A program made the position numbers and the translations under genes. A stretch of 51,683 nucleotides of DNA from a virus, in the IMG/VR virus record IMGVR_UViG_3300015263_001423, positions 1 to 51,683 of that record; one strand, given 5' to 3'. Of the stretch, positions 15,386 through 23,369 are shown one piece after another (position 1 is the first letter of the stretch; each line of letters begins with the position of its first letter). The notes beneath the pieces are model-generated. The model was not told the DNA's origin. It made no database searches and saw only the letters and a list, made by a program, of their open reading frames with translations.

Positions 15386-16401
15386 CTTACCCCAAGCCCC
15401 TCAAACACCGCCAACTCCTGCCAATCACAATAGGGGCAGAAGACAATATCTTCCATCTCCCCCTCAATCACATCCCGGCCGGCAATTAGACCGGCCCGAC
15501 CGCAATCCGGACATACTCGCTCAAGGTCGGCCGGGGCCGGGGCGTCCTCTCCACCCTCCGGCCGGTAATCCTCAGCCTTGAGCCGGCCTTCGACCACCTG
15601 GCCGCCCGTAATCGCCTGGCTCTGGGCCACGCCCAGGCGCTGGTTGATCGTCGTCCGCATTATATCCAGATCGTGGCTAACCAAGAGCCGCTCCAGATAG
15701 ACATCCAGCCAGGCGGCCATCTGGTAATTGATCGTCCGCGCCTGCGTCCCCAGGGCGACCAGGTCGGCGCAACTCAAAGCGGCCTCATCCGGGACGGGTC
15801 GGACCAGCGGGGCCACCAATTGAGGCTCCTGCACGCTGGGCAGCGGCAGCCCGATGCAATCCCCCATTTTCGACAGGAGCGGGCTGGGGTTGAGGGTATT
15901 GCCGATTAGCACCTGGCCGGTCACCTCATCGTTGCCCGCGTCCAGCCACCAGAGGGGTTGGTTATGAATAATCGACTCCTCCATTTTATCCTCAATGGCC
16001 TCGCCAATCGTTCGTCTCGCCTCCGGGTTGTCCACGCAACCCACGACCAGGGTCAAGCGGCCATTGGCGCTCCAATCCGGCCGATAATCAGCCAATAAGG
16101 CCGCCTCAAACCGGCCCACTATGGGCGTAATTTGCAGCCCAAAGGCCAGATTCAGGCGGGTGGCCAGGACCTGCGCCTTGGGGCGGCCCACATCGGCCGG
16201 GCAAAAATATTGGCGGCCAATATTCTTTTCTTCCACCTGGTCGAAATCGACGAAAAGCAGCCTGATTTTTAGCTGCGGATTGCTAACCGCAAACCTGGCC
16301 AGGTTGAGGGCGACAAAACTACCGGTGCCCCCACAACCGACCAGGATGATGACGATATTGTCCGGCCGGCCGATTTGAATTTTATGACGTTTTTGGATCA
16401 T
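15367..16401 (-). CDS. PRTRC system ThiF family protein (E1-like)
   Basis: A 344-residue E1/ThiF/MoeB-like adenylating enzyme. The Rossmann nucleotide-binding loop is ILVGCGGTGSFVALNLARF (residues 20-38), followed by VDFDQVEEKNIGRQYF and DVGRPKAQVLATRL, which position ATP and the arginine finger. A C-terminal zinc ribbon has two CxxC pairs (CPDCGRAG, FCPYCDW). In E1-like proteins this activates the C-terminus of a ubiquitin-like partner; the partner here would be the protein C-like gene at 18720-19148. The start ATG overlaps the stop of the JAB gene (ATGA). Gene order matches plasmid-borne PRTRC cassettes, whose biological function is not established. Confidence 0.88.
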   Translation of the reverse strand: MIQKRHKIQIGRPDNIVIILVGCGGTGSFVALNLARFAVSNPQLKIRLLFVDFDQVEEKNIGRQYFCPADVGRPKAQVLATRLNLAFGLQITPIVGRFEAALLADYRPDWSANGRLTLVVGCVDNPEARRTIGEAIEDKMEESIIHNQPLWWLDAGNDEVTGQVLIGNTLNPSPLLSKMGDCIGLPLPSVQEPQLVAPLVRPVPDEAALSCADLVALGTQARTINYQMAAWLDVYLERLLVSHDLDIMRTTINQRLGVAQSQAITGGQVVEGRLKAEDYRPEGGEDAPAPADLERVCPDCGRAGLIAGRDVIEGEMEDIVFCPYCDWQELAVFEGLGVRTTMDD

Positions 16402-16955
16402 GCTTTCACCTCAAATAAAGCGTTTAAACTTACCCGTTGGTACGTCCCCCACACCCCCACCCGCAGGGCGATCTCCGGACGATCATAAATATGGCCGATC
16501 ACCCCGTAGAAGCGGCAACCCTGCTCATCCCGGTCATCGGTGGCGCTGAAAAAGGCCCCCATATTGTGATGGCTGTGCAGGTCCAGGATGATTGAGCGAT
16601 CATCGCCCCCCTGGTAACAGACCCGGCCCGGCGTGGCCAGTTGGCGCGGCAGACTGACCCGCCAGCGCGACCCCAGATAATGGAAGTGGTACATTTGCTC
16701 TACAACGACCCGCCGGGCGTGAGCCAGGACTTCATTAAGCCGTTCGATGGGGATTTTGGCTGTTAATAGGTGTGGCTGGTCGTCAAAATCCGGCAGACCG
16801 GCCACCCGGCAACGGACCAGTGGGGCAACCGCCCTAAAGTCAGGGGGACGCGCCCACTTGTAAAGGCCATTGCCGGCCAACACGTAGGCGTAATATTTCG
16901 GCTGCGGCAATGGTTGCCCCCGATAGATGTGATACTCAATTGGATCAGGCAACAT
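16398..16955 (-). CDS. PRTRC system protein A, JAB/JAMM metalloprotease
   Basis: A 185-residue protein with an intact JAMM signature, HSHHNMGAFFSATD, i.e. H-x-H-x7-S-x2-D near residue 137, which binds the catalytic zinc in deubiquitinase-type proteases. A preceding Glu (VVEQMYHF) may be the catalytic base. In the cassette it would process or remove the ubiquitin-like protein. The ATG at 16955 is chosen because it overlaps the upstream gene's last codons (GATGTTGCCTGA), as elsewhere in this operon. All expected active-site residues are present. Confidence 0.88.
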   Translation of the reverse strand: MLPDPIEYHIYRGQPLPQPKYYAYVLAGNGLYKWARPPDFRAVAPLVRCRVAGLPDFDDQPHLLTAKIPIERLNEVLAHARRVVVEQMYHFHYLGSRWRVSLPRQLATPGRVCYQGGDDRSIILDLHSHHNMGAFFSATDDRDEQGCRFYGVIGHIYDRPEIALRVGVWGTYQRVSLNALFEVKA

Positions 16956-17211
16956 CGTCCACCTCGCAGACAGGGCAGCGATCATAGCTGATATGGACCT
17001 CCGCCTCGCACTCCGGGCATAGCCAATAGAAATCTACCCGGTGTTTTTCGGCGGCGTCTGCCATCTCCAGTTCGAATAGCGCCCCCTGCCCCGCCTTTTG
17101 GCCAACACGGGATTTGGGCGCAAATGGTCTCAGGAAACCCCGTTGGGCGACGCCACTAAAGAGGGGCAAATCTTCCCCGTTAGGAAACATACAAGCCTGA
17201 ATATATTTCAC
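16945..17211 (-). CDS. Small zinc-ribbon protein inside the PRTRC operon
   Basis: An 88-residue protein starting at GTG 17211, which overlaps the stop of the protein B gene (GTGA). The C-terminal half holds two CxxC knuckles (CPECEAEVHISYDRCPVC), a zinc ribbon. It overlaps the JAB gene start. I do not recall this gene as part of the standard PRTRC set, so it may be a lineage-specific adaptor or simply an unrecognised member. The longer upstream frame (starting at 17298) is a shadow of protein B. Confidence 0.7.
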   Translation of the reverse strand: MKYIQACMFPNGEDLPLFSGVAQRGFLRPFAPKSRVGQKAGQGALFELEMADAAEKHRVDFYWLCPECEAEVHISYDRCPVCEVDDVA

Positions 17212-17906
17212 CCAATCACCCCCTGCAGCGTGTGCCCCGCCTCGATCAGATCGCCCAATGGGTAAACCGTCGCCCCCTTGTCCTGGAGAGTTTGCCACAT
17301 CTCCAGGACATTTTCCGGGTGAGCGGCGCTCTTTTTGTTGGCCAGATGCCGGTTGAAGCCACTCTCAAAAAACATATGCAGCGCCTCCCAAATCGTGGCT
17401 GAACTGGCGGCCGGAAACGGGGCGTTACCGCCGCAGATCAGGCCGCCCACGTCCACATTGGGCGACGGGAAGCGGTATAAAATCGTCTCGGCCCCCGGCG
17501 GCTGATCCTGAACCGCAAAAATTTTGTAATCCGTCCCCTGGCCCACAAAAACCACGCCGGGCAAGGGAATATGCCAGGTCTTTTTATGGCCGTGGACCGC
17601 CACCGGCCAGACCTGCGGCTCGACATAGATCGCCAGCCGTTCAAGCCCATCCTTGCGGCCCCAGCATAAACAGCCGGGGGGCAGCAGCCCGCTATGGGCC
17701 GTCAGGCCGTTCAGGGCCTGGGCCAGGTCGGTCGGATCAACCGCAAAAACGGCCTCCGCCTGGGCCGCCTCGCCGAACTTGGTCGCCAGGATCAGATCGT
17801 CATACAAGTCCAGGCGCATCCGCAGCCGGGCGTAATTCTCCGGGTCCAGGTCCAGGGTGGGGAAAATCAGGTTAGGGGTGGTATAGCTCGCTCTTGTCTC
17901 AGTCAT
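17208..17906 (-). CDS. PRTRC system protein B (E2-like)
   Basis: A 232-residue protein. The central block (IPLPGVVFVGQGTDYKIFAV, then YRFPSPNVDVGGLICGGNAPFP) corresponds to the region of protein B that earlier comparative work related to E2 ubiquitin-conjugating folds; the Cys in LICGGN is the candidate thioester-forming residue. It lies between the F-like and A genes, the usual order. The start ATG (17906, MTETRASY) overlaps the upstream stop (ATGACTGA). The E2 analogy comes from family knowledge; no thioester chemistry is shown by sequence. Confidence 0.8.
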   Translation of the reverse strand: MTETRASYTTPNLIFPTLDLDPENYARLRMRLDLYDDLILATKFGEAAQAEAVFAVDPTDLAQALNGLTAHSGLLPPGCLCWGRKDGLERLAIYVEPQVWPVAVHGHKKTWHIPLPGVVFVGQGTDYKIFAVQDQPPGAETILYRFPSPNVDVGGLICGGNAPFPAASSATIWEALHMFFESGFNRHLANKKSAAHPENVLEMWQTLQDKGATVYPLGDLIEAGHTLQGVIG

Positions 17907-18771
17907 CGTCGTCATCGCCTCCATCACAGCCAATGATGGCCCAGGCCATCTCAATGTAGTTGTTGGAATTTTCGTTCAGCCATTGAACCAGCAGCTCCAA
18001 CTTTTCAACCACTGGCTTGGCTTGTTGCCAATGCTGCCGCAGTAAATTCAGGTCCTGGTCCCACCTGAACTCGTGAGACCAGGATTCGAATAGATCTTGC
18101 GAGGTGTCCAGAATGATATTGCCGGTGTCCCTGGTGGCCACCCCGGCGATCTCCGGCAGCCAGCACAGTGGCTCCGGGAAGTGGCTAAAGTCTTCGCTGC
18201 GCAGGCGTTCCCGCAGCTGCTCTTTGCTGATTTCAGCCAGATTATCATATAACTCAATATCCTCCAGATAGTCAACGGTCAGCGGAATATCATCGTGCAG
18301 CAGCCCGGCCAGGATGTGCAAGCCGGGGTAATTCTCAAGGTCCCACTCGTTGAGGCCATAGCACCGGACCGGGATGCCGGTCAGATATTCAGCCAATTCA
18401 AATTCGTAATCGTCGCCATTCATATACGCTTCCCAAAGGTAGTCCAGTACACCATAGCTGCGATATGTTTTTCGCTCAGTCTCCCAATCAATGTGGAACC
18501 AATCCGCCTTTTCGACCAGACCGAAAAAATGAGATTGAATACTGATCCAATCGGTCCTATCAAAGTTGAGATTCGCCCCCTCCTCCGGGAAATGGGTCTC
18601 AATCAGTTGGATGGCTTCCGCCTTCCAACCCCACTCGCGCAGTTGGGCGGCAATCACCTCTAATCTGAGCGGCCGGAAGCGCTGCAACACCTGCAGCCGG
18701 GGCAACCGGGCCGGCCAGGCTAAAAGCCGTCCGGTGTCGTTCGCGTTGGTATAGCTCGCAGTTGCAAACAT
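17899..18771 (-). CDS. PRTRC system protein F-like
   Basis: A 290-residue acidic protein at the position where protein F is found in PRTRC cassettes (C-F-B-A-ThiF). The C-terminal pattern TRDTGNIILDTSQDLFESWSHEFRWDQDLNLLRQHWQQA resembles what I recall of that family. No enzyme motif is visible. A stretch of Asp ends it (CDGGDDDDD). It overlaps protein C by 52 nt and protein B by 8 nt; AAGGTGG precedes its ATG. The family call depends on synteny and partial recall. Confidence 0.55.
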   Translation of the reverse strand: MFATASYTNANDTGRLLAWPARLPRLQVLQRFRPLRLEVIAAQLREWGWKAEAIQLIETHFPEEGANLNFDRTDWISIQSHFFGLVEKADWFHIDWETERKTYRSYGVLDYLWEAYMNGDDYEFELAEYLTGIPVRCYGLNEWDLENYPGLHILAGLLHDDIPLTVDYLEDIELYDNLAEISKEQLRERLRSEDFSHFPEPLCWLPEIAGVATRDTGNIILDTSQDLFESWSHEFRWDQDLNLLRQHWQQAKPVVEKLELLVQWLNENSNNYIEMAWAIIGCDGGDDDDD

Positions 18772-19148
18772 CGGGTCACCACCTTTTCAGATTCTCGGCT
18801 GATCCGCTCCGCTTCCGGGATAGCCGCTTCAATATCGGCGGCCAGGCGCAATAAATTCTCTGTGCCGCTATCGGCCGCTATCGCCTGTAGCAATTCAACC
18901 GCCGCAATTTGCGCCGGCTCAAGGGTCAGCAGGGCCTCGACCACCGGGGCGCTGCCCTTCGTCCCCACTTTTTTGGCGAAAATGACCTTGCGGGGGGTAT
19001 CCCCCTGGGCCGGGATCACCGTATAGGTGGCCTGGGCCAATTCGCCAAAGTGCTGGCTGTAGTGGGCCTGAATCTCCTCGATGGTATAGGCCCCGCCCTC
19101 GTCCTTAAATAGTTCCTCGTTATTGTACTCATACACGGTCGCTGTCAT
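18720..19148 (-). CDS. PRTRC system protein C, ubiquitin-like beta-grasp protein with C-terminal extension
   Basis: The first 65 residues (MTATVYEYNNEELFKDEGGA through RKVIFAKKVGTKG) match the small PRTRC protein C, a predicted beta-grasp ubiquitin-like domain that typically ends near GTKG at about 70 residues. Here a helical extension of about 75 residues follows (SAPVVEALLTLEPAQIAAVELLQ and on). The JAB protease two genes downstream could in principle trim at the GTKG boundary. The second ATG (19148) is chosen, 8-9 nt from GGAGGT. It overlaps the ParB gene by 20 nt. Confidence 0.75.
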   Translation of the reverse strand: MTATVYEYNNEELFKDEGGAYTIEEIQAHYSQHFGELAQATYTVIPAQGDTPRKVIFAKKVGTKGSAPVVEALLTLEPAQIAAVELLQAIAADSGTENLLRLAADIEAAIPEAERISRESEKVVTRCLQLRAIPTRTTPDGF

Positions 19149-20349
19149 GGTCATTACCTCCAAAATGCTCAATAACAATCGTTTCAATCGCCTGTTGTAG
19201 CAGGCCATAGGTTGTTTGTCGCGTCACCAGTTGGCCCGCGGCTCCGGTGGTCAGCATCACCGGGCAGGCGGCCGGCGTGGTGGCGTGTTTGATGGTCAGG
19301 CTGATCTGTAGGTCCGCCGGCCGGGCCGGGGCTTGTGGTGTAGCCGGGGGTGGCGGTGGGGGTGGGGCCAATTTTGCCGGTGGAGGGGGCGGCGGGGGTG
19401 GGGCCAATTTTGCCGGTGGAGGGGGCGGCGGGGGCAACGGGGACGCCTCGTCAGGGGGCGCTACCGCTTCCCCTCCGGCGTTCAGCCATTGCGGTTCGTC
19501 AGCCGCGGTTGATGTTCGCGCGCGAACATCGGGCGGGGGGGGTGGAGGGGGAGCCGCTTCCGGTTGCCGCGCCCCGGCCGCCGCCTCGCGTTCAGCCCGC
19601 TCGCGCTTGGCCCGCTCATCCGCCTCCCAGCGCCGCAGTTTGGCCGCCTCTATTTTCCCCTTGATCTTCTCCACCAATTTACGGATTTGATCGCTGGTCA
19701 AATCGCCGCCGGCGAGCAACCTTTCCTGAATCGCCGCCGGGGTGGGGCAATCCAGGGGCGAATCCGGGCTAAAATCGGGGCTGTCAGACAGGCTGGCTAT
19801 AGCCAAATCCGCCGCCGAAATCTCCAGCGCCGGTAATAGCTCCATCCCTTGCCGCTCGCTAATCCGGCCCTGGTCAATGGCCTCAAGGACCCCTGCCGGC
19901 AATCTGAGTAAGCGTAATTTGTTGGAGATTGAGCTGCGCCCCATCTGGCGTAGCCTGGCCAGTTGCTCCTGGGTCAGCTGGCGGCTTTCCATCGTCCGCT
20001 GCAACGCCCGCGCCTGCTCGACCGGCGATAAATCGGAGCGGTCCTTATTCTCATCCCAGGCGATATCATCCATCGCCTGGTCATCCAGCGCGAGCAGGTT
20101 GACCGGGAAATACCCGTACTCCCCATCCCCCTCAGCCAGCTGGCGAAAGGCCCGCAGTCGCCGGTGGCCCTCCGCCAGTTGGATGCGGCCATTAACCCGC
20201 CGGCCGGTGGGGACGTGGATCAAGCCCTTTGTGGCCGGCAGGGTGGGCCGCATGGCCGCAATTTTATCCGCCAATTCGACAATGCCCTCATACCGCTGCC
20301 GGGGTTGGTAGGGGTTGTCATCAATTTCATCTAGCCGTATGTAGTCCAT
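19129..20349 (-). CDS. PRTRC system ParB family protein
   Basis: A 406-residue protein. The ParB-like domain has IDDNPYQPRQRYEGI, AEGHRRLRAFRQLAEG and ENKDRSDLSPVEQARALQ, followed by an HTH (LTQEQLARLRQMGRSSISNKLRLLRLP) at residues 120-150. A charged coiled coil and a proline-rich linker with three runs of 7-9 Pro then lead to a C-terminal domain of about 75 residues. Palindrome copy 3 lies inside the linker and encodes DVRARTS. It heads the PRTRC operon. The ATG at 20349 overlaps the previous stop (TAATG) with AGGAGG before it. Confidence 0.85.
   Translation of the reverse strand: MDYIRLDEIDDNPYQPRQRYEGIVELADKIAAMRPTLPATKGLIHVPTGRRVNGRIQLAEGHRRLRAFRQLAEGDGEYGYFPVNLLALDDQAMDDIAWDENKDRSDLSPVEQARALQRTMESRQLTQEQLARLRQMGRSSISNKLRLLRLPAGVLEAIDQGRISERQGMELLPALEISAADLAIASLSDSPDFSPDSPLDCPTPAAIQERLLAGGDLTSDQIRKLVEKIKGKIEAAKLRRWEADERAKRERAEREAAAGARQPEAAPPPPPPPDVRARTSTAADEPQWLNAGGEAVAPPDEASPLPPPPPPPAKLAPPPPPPPPAKLAPPPPPPPATPQAPARPADLQISLTIKHATTPAACPVMLTTGAAGQLVTRQTTYGLLQQAIETIVIEHFGGNDHDSDRV
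19511..19530. repeat. Dispersed palindrome, copy 3 (intragenic)
   Basis: A perfect 20-bp palindrome within the proline-rich linker region of the PRTRC ParB gene, kept in frame. Confidence 0.9.
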
Positions 20350-20717
20350 TATGCCTCCTGAAAAATAACTTGCTTGATTATCCGCTGGCGACGGTATCGC
20401 CCGGGCGCGTCGAAAATCAACTCGCTCCGCAAATACCCTCGCCGGCAATATGAATCCAATGTCGCTTTGCTAATGCCCGATTCGCCGGCCACGGCCTTAA
20501 CCGTAGGTGTTTCCAGCCTCTCGACCGCCGCCTCGATTTTGAGGAGGCGCTCGTATCGACGCTGATCAAAGTCCACCTGGGGCCGGGCCCCGTCGATGGG
20601 GCAAACGTCCTCCGGTCTGGCCTCCGGCATATGGACACATTCCCACAGCGGACACGCCAGACAAATATCACGGCCCTGGGGGGCCACGGTATAATAAGTT
20701 TTTTCAATATCAGCCAT
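20349..20717 (-). CDS. Small Cys-rich HTH protein
   Basis: A 122-residue protein. The N-terminal cluster CLACPLWEC plus a further Cys (EDVCPIDG) suggests metal binding. The C-terminal half is MerR/excisionase-like: TPTVKAVAGESGISKATLDSYCRRGYLRSELI, where a helix-turn-helix is followed by a wing-like basic segment. It directly precedes the PRTRC ParB gene (1-nt stop/start overlap) and is a candidate regulator or DNA-binding partner of that operon. Confidence 0.65.
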   Translation of the reverse strand: MADIEKTYYTVAPQGRDICLACPLWECVHMPEARPEDVCPIDGARPQVDFDQRRYERLLKIEAAVERLETPTVKAVAGESGISKATLDSYCRRGYLRSELIFDAPGRYRRQRIIKQVIFQEA

Positions 20718-21132
20718 AGTCCGCCCCCTTTATCCGGCCACGCTCCTCGGTCAAGCCGGTGGTTCCCAACCAGGGGTCCCACTTAAATAGGCCGTAGTGG
20801 CCAACTGCCCCGGCCACCAGATCGGCCACCCCATCACAAGCCATATTGGCCAACCGCCAGCGCGATCTGAAAGCCCGGCCCCGGCTGGCCGCTTCCGGCG
20901 GCTCATGGTAATGGCGGCCGGCAATGGCTTCGTACAGGCTCTGCGCCAGATCTCCGCCGATTGCCACCGCGCCCGGATGGCTGTCCAATAACGGCTGGCG
21001 CAGGTGGGGATGGTCAAAAGCGACCTGGACGACCCGATAGCTGGCCGGGTCGATCAGGAGGATGACGTTTTCGGTGTCTATTGTCCGGATATGGGTGGTC
21101 GGGCCGGTTGAAAATCTGGTTTGAGCCGTCAT
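20710..21132 (-). CDS. Hypothetical protein
   Basis: A 140-residue protein (TIDTENVILLIDPASYRVVQVAFDHPHLRQPLL, later FKWDPWLGTTGLTEERGR) with no recognised domain. It overlaps its neighbours on both sides by a few nucleotides (ATG at 21132 abuts the upstream stop), which supports a real gene in the minus-strand operon feeding into PRTRC. Confidence 0.6.
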   Translation of the reverse strand: MTAQTRFSTGPTTHIRTIDTENVILLIDPASYRVVQVAFDHPHLRQPLLDSHPGAVAIGGDLAQSLYEAIAGRHYHEPPEAASRGRAFRSRWRLANMACDGVADLVAGAVGHYGLFKWDPWLGTTGLTEERGRIKGADYG

Positions 21133-21530
21133 TAGAAGTCAACCTCCTCATAATTGGCCGCCCGGCGGCGCTCATCCACGATCCGGGCCACCTGCTTCTC
21201 TACCTCGGCCAGGGCCTCCAGCCGCTCGGCCTCGGCGATCAGGCGATGGACCCAGGGGCCATATTTGAAGACGCTGATGAAATGGCCGTAGTTGGTCGCC
21301 CGGTAGAGGGTATTTTCCTCAGTGGCCATATTCGAGCCGTCATCAATGCTGACCACCGCGCTATTGGTCCCCGCGCCAAAGGTGGCGCTGATATGGAGCT
21401 TTTCAAATCGGGCGTAATAGTTGATGTGGTTGCTATGGTTATAATAGCGTTCTTTGGCCACCGTTCTGACCGCCTGGTCGATGTTTAATTCTCTGGCCCG
21501 GTGGATGGCCAGTCTTTGTTGCTCGTCCAT
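21132..21530 (-). CDS. Hypothetical protein
   Basis: A 132-residue protein with a mixed central region (FEKLHISATFGAGTNSAVVSIDDGSNMATEENTLYRATNYG) and a helical C-terminus rich in Glu, Ala and Arg (EAERLEALAEVEKQVARIVDERRRAANYEE) that may form a coiled coil. The start is preceded by AAAGGGG. It is first in the run of coupled genes leading into the PRTRC operon, after an intercistronic hairpin. Confidence 0.6.
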   Translation of the reverse strand: MDEQQRLAIHRARELNIDQAVRTVAKERYYNHSNHINYYARFEKLHISATFGAGTNSAVVSIDDGSNMATEENTLYRATNYGHFISVFKYGPWVHRLIAEAERLEALAEVEKQVARIVDERRRAANYEEVDF

Positions 21531-21551
21531 TAGGTTGCCCCTTTCGATAGT

Positions 21552-21582
21552 CTCAATTTCTTTGCCCCGGCCAGAGCGCCGG
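21552..21582 (-). promoter_or_regulatory. GC-rich intercistronic hairpin
   Basis: GCCCCGG pairs with CCGGGGC around a short loop between two minus-strand genes. There is no U-run on the minus strand, so RNA stabilisation or processing is more likely than termination in that direction; the plus strand shows only a short CTCTTTA. Confidence 0.4.
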
Positions 21583-21602
21583 GGCCTCTTTATATTACTG
21601 AG

Positions 21603-22709
21603 TTAAGCGGCGACTTTGAGGCCGCCATTCATTGCCTTTTCCAGGGTCCGCCAGGCGTTAACCTGGTCTGTGTCATTGCGTAACTTCGTGGCGGTAACGT
21701 GGTCGATCTGGCCGTTCCTGATCGCCTCGCTTACGTTGGCCTGAAATAATCGTCGCGCTTCCTCGTTGCTCATGGTCTGCGCGGCGACGGCTACGACCTG
21801 GGCCTGGCTCATCGGCGACGCCGGGGGCGCTGGGGGTGTAGCCCGTCGTTGATCGTGATCCGCAAATGTCTGAGTATTGTCGGTCCACATCCGTTGTTCT
21901 TCGGAGCTGATCGGGGCCGGGCCGCTGGGCGGCTGTGGGTTCCGGGGCGGAGCCGGGTTGTTGTCCCCGCCGCCGTTGGCCAGCGATTCCCGCCAGGCGC
22001 GGGCCTCGTCCCAACCGGCGCTCAGGATATGTTGGTAGAGATAATCCGGGATAGCCAGCTCTCGCAGGATGTCTATTTGCGTCTGGGGATCAAGGTCCCC
22101 TATGGCCACATCCCAGTAGGGCGTAGGCGGAGCTATAGTGTAGGGTGTTGCGGCGTCAGGAAAAAAGACACGGCCATTACTGCCTATGACAGCATAGTAA
22201 AAATAGTGCGGGCAACGTAACCCGCTCAGTTTGTCGGCCGTGGTCAGGACCTGGCTGCGGAAATCTCGCAGCACATTCTTAAAACCCTGGGCCACCCTCG
22301 ATTTTACGCTGAGGACAACCGGCGTTAGCCGGGCCGATTGTTCGATTTCGGCGGCGTAGCAAAAATAGAGGGTGCGGCTCCGAAAGCCCTCGTCAAAAAG
22401 GGGGGTGGCTGACCATTCGGTATTGTCGCCATTTTCCCGGTAGTAGGATGTATGGCTCTGCACTATGGCCAGATTCATTACCGGTAGCAAGTAGCCAGGT
22501 TCTATTACCGTCCCGTTGCGGTGCGGAATTTCCAAAATTTCACCACTGATTAAATTTCTAAACTGGCTCAACGGCAATTCAAAGCCGCCGCTGGCCAGGA
22601 CGCCGGTCGCGCCGGTATAGCCATTGTTCCATTGGAGGGTGGGGTATTCATAGCTATTTTCAATGTGATCTTCAGGGGCTTGTCGATTCAAGAAATCATT
22701 ATTGGTCAT
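21603..22709 (-). CDS. Hypothetical protein, possible single-strand DNA-binding role
   Basis: A 368-residue protein. The first about 250 residues (YPTLQWNNGYTGATGVLASGGFELPLSQF through DYLYQHILSAGWDEARAW) look like one globular domain. A Pro-rich linker (APPRNPQPPSGPAPI) follows, and a small helical C-terminal domain (EARRLFQANVSEAIRNGQIDHVTATKLRNDTDQVNAWRTLEKAM). A globular core with a disordered linker recalls phage DNA-binding proteins, but no motif proves this. It stands between two hairpin-containing intergenic gaps. Confidence 0.6.
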   Translation of the reverse strand: MTNNDFLNRQAPEDHIENSYEYPTLQWNNGYTGATGVLASGGFELPLSQFRNLISGEILEIPHRNGTVIEPGYLLPVMNLAIVQSHTSYYRENGDNTEWSATPLFDEGFRSRTLYFCYAAEIEQSARLTPVVLSVKSRVAQGFKNVLRDFRSQVLTTADKLSGLRCPHYFYYAVIGSNGRVFFPDAATPYTIAPPTPYWDVAIGDLDPQTQIDILRELAIPDYLYQHILSAGWDEARAWRESLANGGGDNNPAPPRNPQPPSGPAPISSEEQRMWTDNTQTFADHDQRRATPPAPPASPMSQAQVVAVAAQTMSNEEARRLFQANVSEAIRNGQIDHVTATKLRNDTDQVNAWRTLEKAMNGGLKVAA

Positions 22710-22772
22710 TGTTTAATCTCCATTATTAACCGCACCCCTGGCCGCTATACCAGGGCGTAGGCGGCCATAGGG

Positions 22773-22937
22773 TTAAAAAATTGCGTTTAATTCGGTTACG
22801 CTGTCTTGCCACGAGTTCGGTAACGGTGGGGCGGTGAGCGCCGCCCGGATCTCCGCCCGGCTCATAGAGAGGAAGCGGCCCAGCAAGCCGGCTTCCCGCG
22901 AGATGATGTTGCGCCAGCGACGGAGACGACCCAACAT
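22773..22937 (-). CDS. Small basic hypothetical protein (54 aa)
   Basis: A short gene missed by length filters: MLGRLRRWRNIISREAGLLG, then a helical segment (MSRAEIRAALTAPPLPNSW). GGAGGT lies at the ideal distance before the ATG, and the ATG overlaps the stop of the upstream gene (TAATG), so translation is coupled. No family is recognised. Confidence 0.6.
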   Translation of the reverse strand: MLGRLRRWRNIISREAGLLGRFLSMSRAEIRAALTAPPLPNSWQDSVTELNAIF

Positions 22938-23347
22938 TAAACCACCTCCGCCATAAAATCGTCGGCCAGGCCCTCAGCCCCCCATTCAGCCCAATCCGTT
23001 TCTACTTCAGCGGTCTCGGCCTCGCGGCGGAAATTGGCCAAAATCTCATCATCCAGGCGACGCTTGATCTCGGCCGGGCGCAGGCCGTAAGGAAACAGAA
23101 CCTCTTCATCCTGCCAACGAGCCACCAGGCCAATCCGGCCGGGCGCTATCTGCCAGACCGGGCAATTGGGGACGCCGGGCCAGGTGTAGCTGTAGCTGCT
23201 CGTGGTCTCCTCGGTGAAGCCCAGGTCTGTCAGGGTCTGTTCGCGAAACGCGGCCCAGTCGCGGGACCGTGGTTGGCCGGTTCCCCCGTCCTTTTTATTG
23301 CCGCGCCGCCGGGGGGCGTTTGTCTTGACTTCCAAGTAATTGGTCAT
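22937..23347 (-). CDS. Hypothetical protein
   Basis: A 136-residue protein starting MTNYLEVKTNAPRRRGNKKDGG with a basic, Gly-rich N-terminus and a compact middle (SYSYTWPGVPNCPVWQIAPGRIGLVARWQDEEVLFPYGLRPAEIKRRLDDEI). The C-terminus is acidic. The ATG at 23347 is chosen because the longer frame covers an intercistronic hairpin region. The function is unknown; it is coupled to the small gene downstream. Confidence 0.6.
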   Translation of the reverse strand: MTNYLEVKTNAPRRRGNKKDGGTGQPRSRDWAAFREQTLTDLGFTEETTSSYSYTWPGVPNCPVWQIAPGRIGLVARWQDEEVLFPYGLRPAEIKRRLDDEILANFRREAETAEVETDWAEWGAEGLADDFMAEVV

Positions 23348-23369
23348 TATAATATCCTTGTCCTTTCGC

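Noticed and set aside
19247-19690. Gly-rich plus-strand ORF opposite the PRTRC ParB gene
   Set aside because: The Gly runs are the antisense reading of the proline-rich linker of ParB; no start signal is present.
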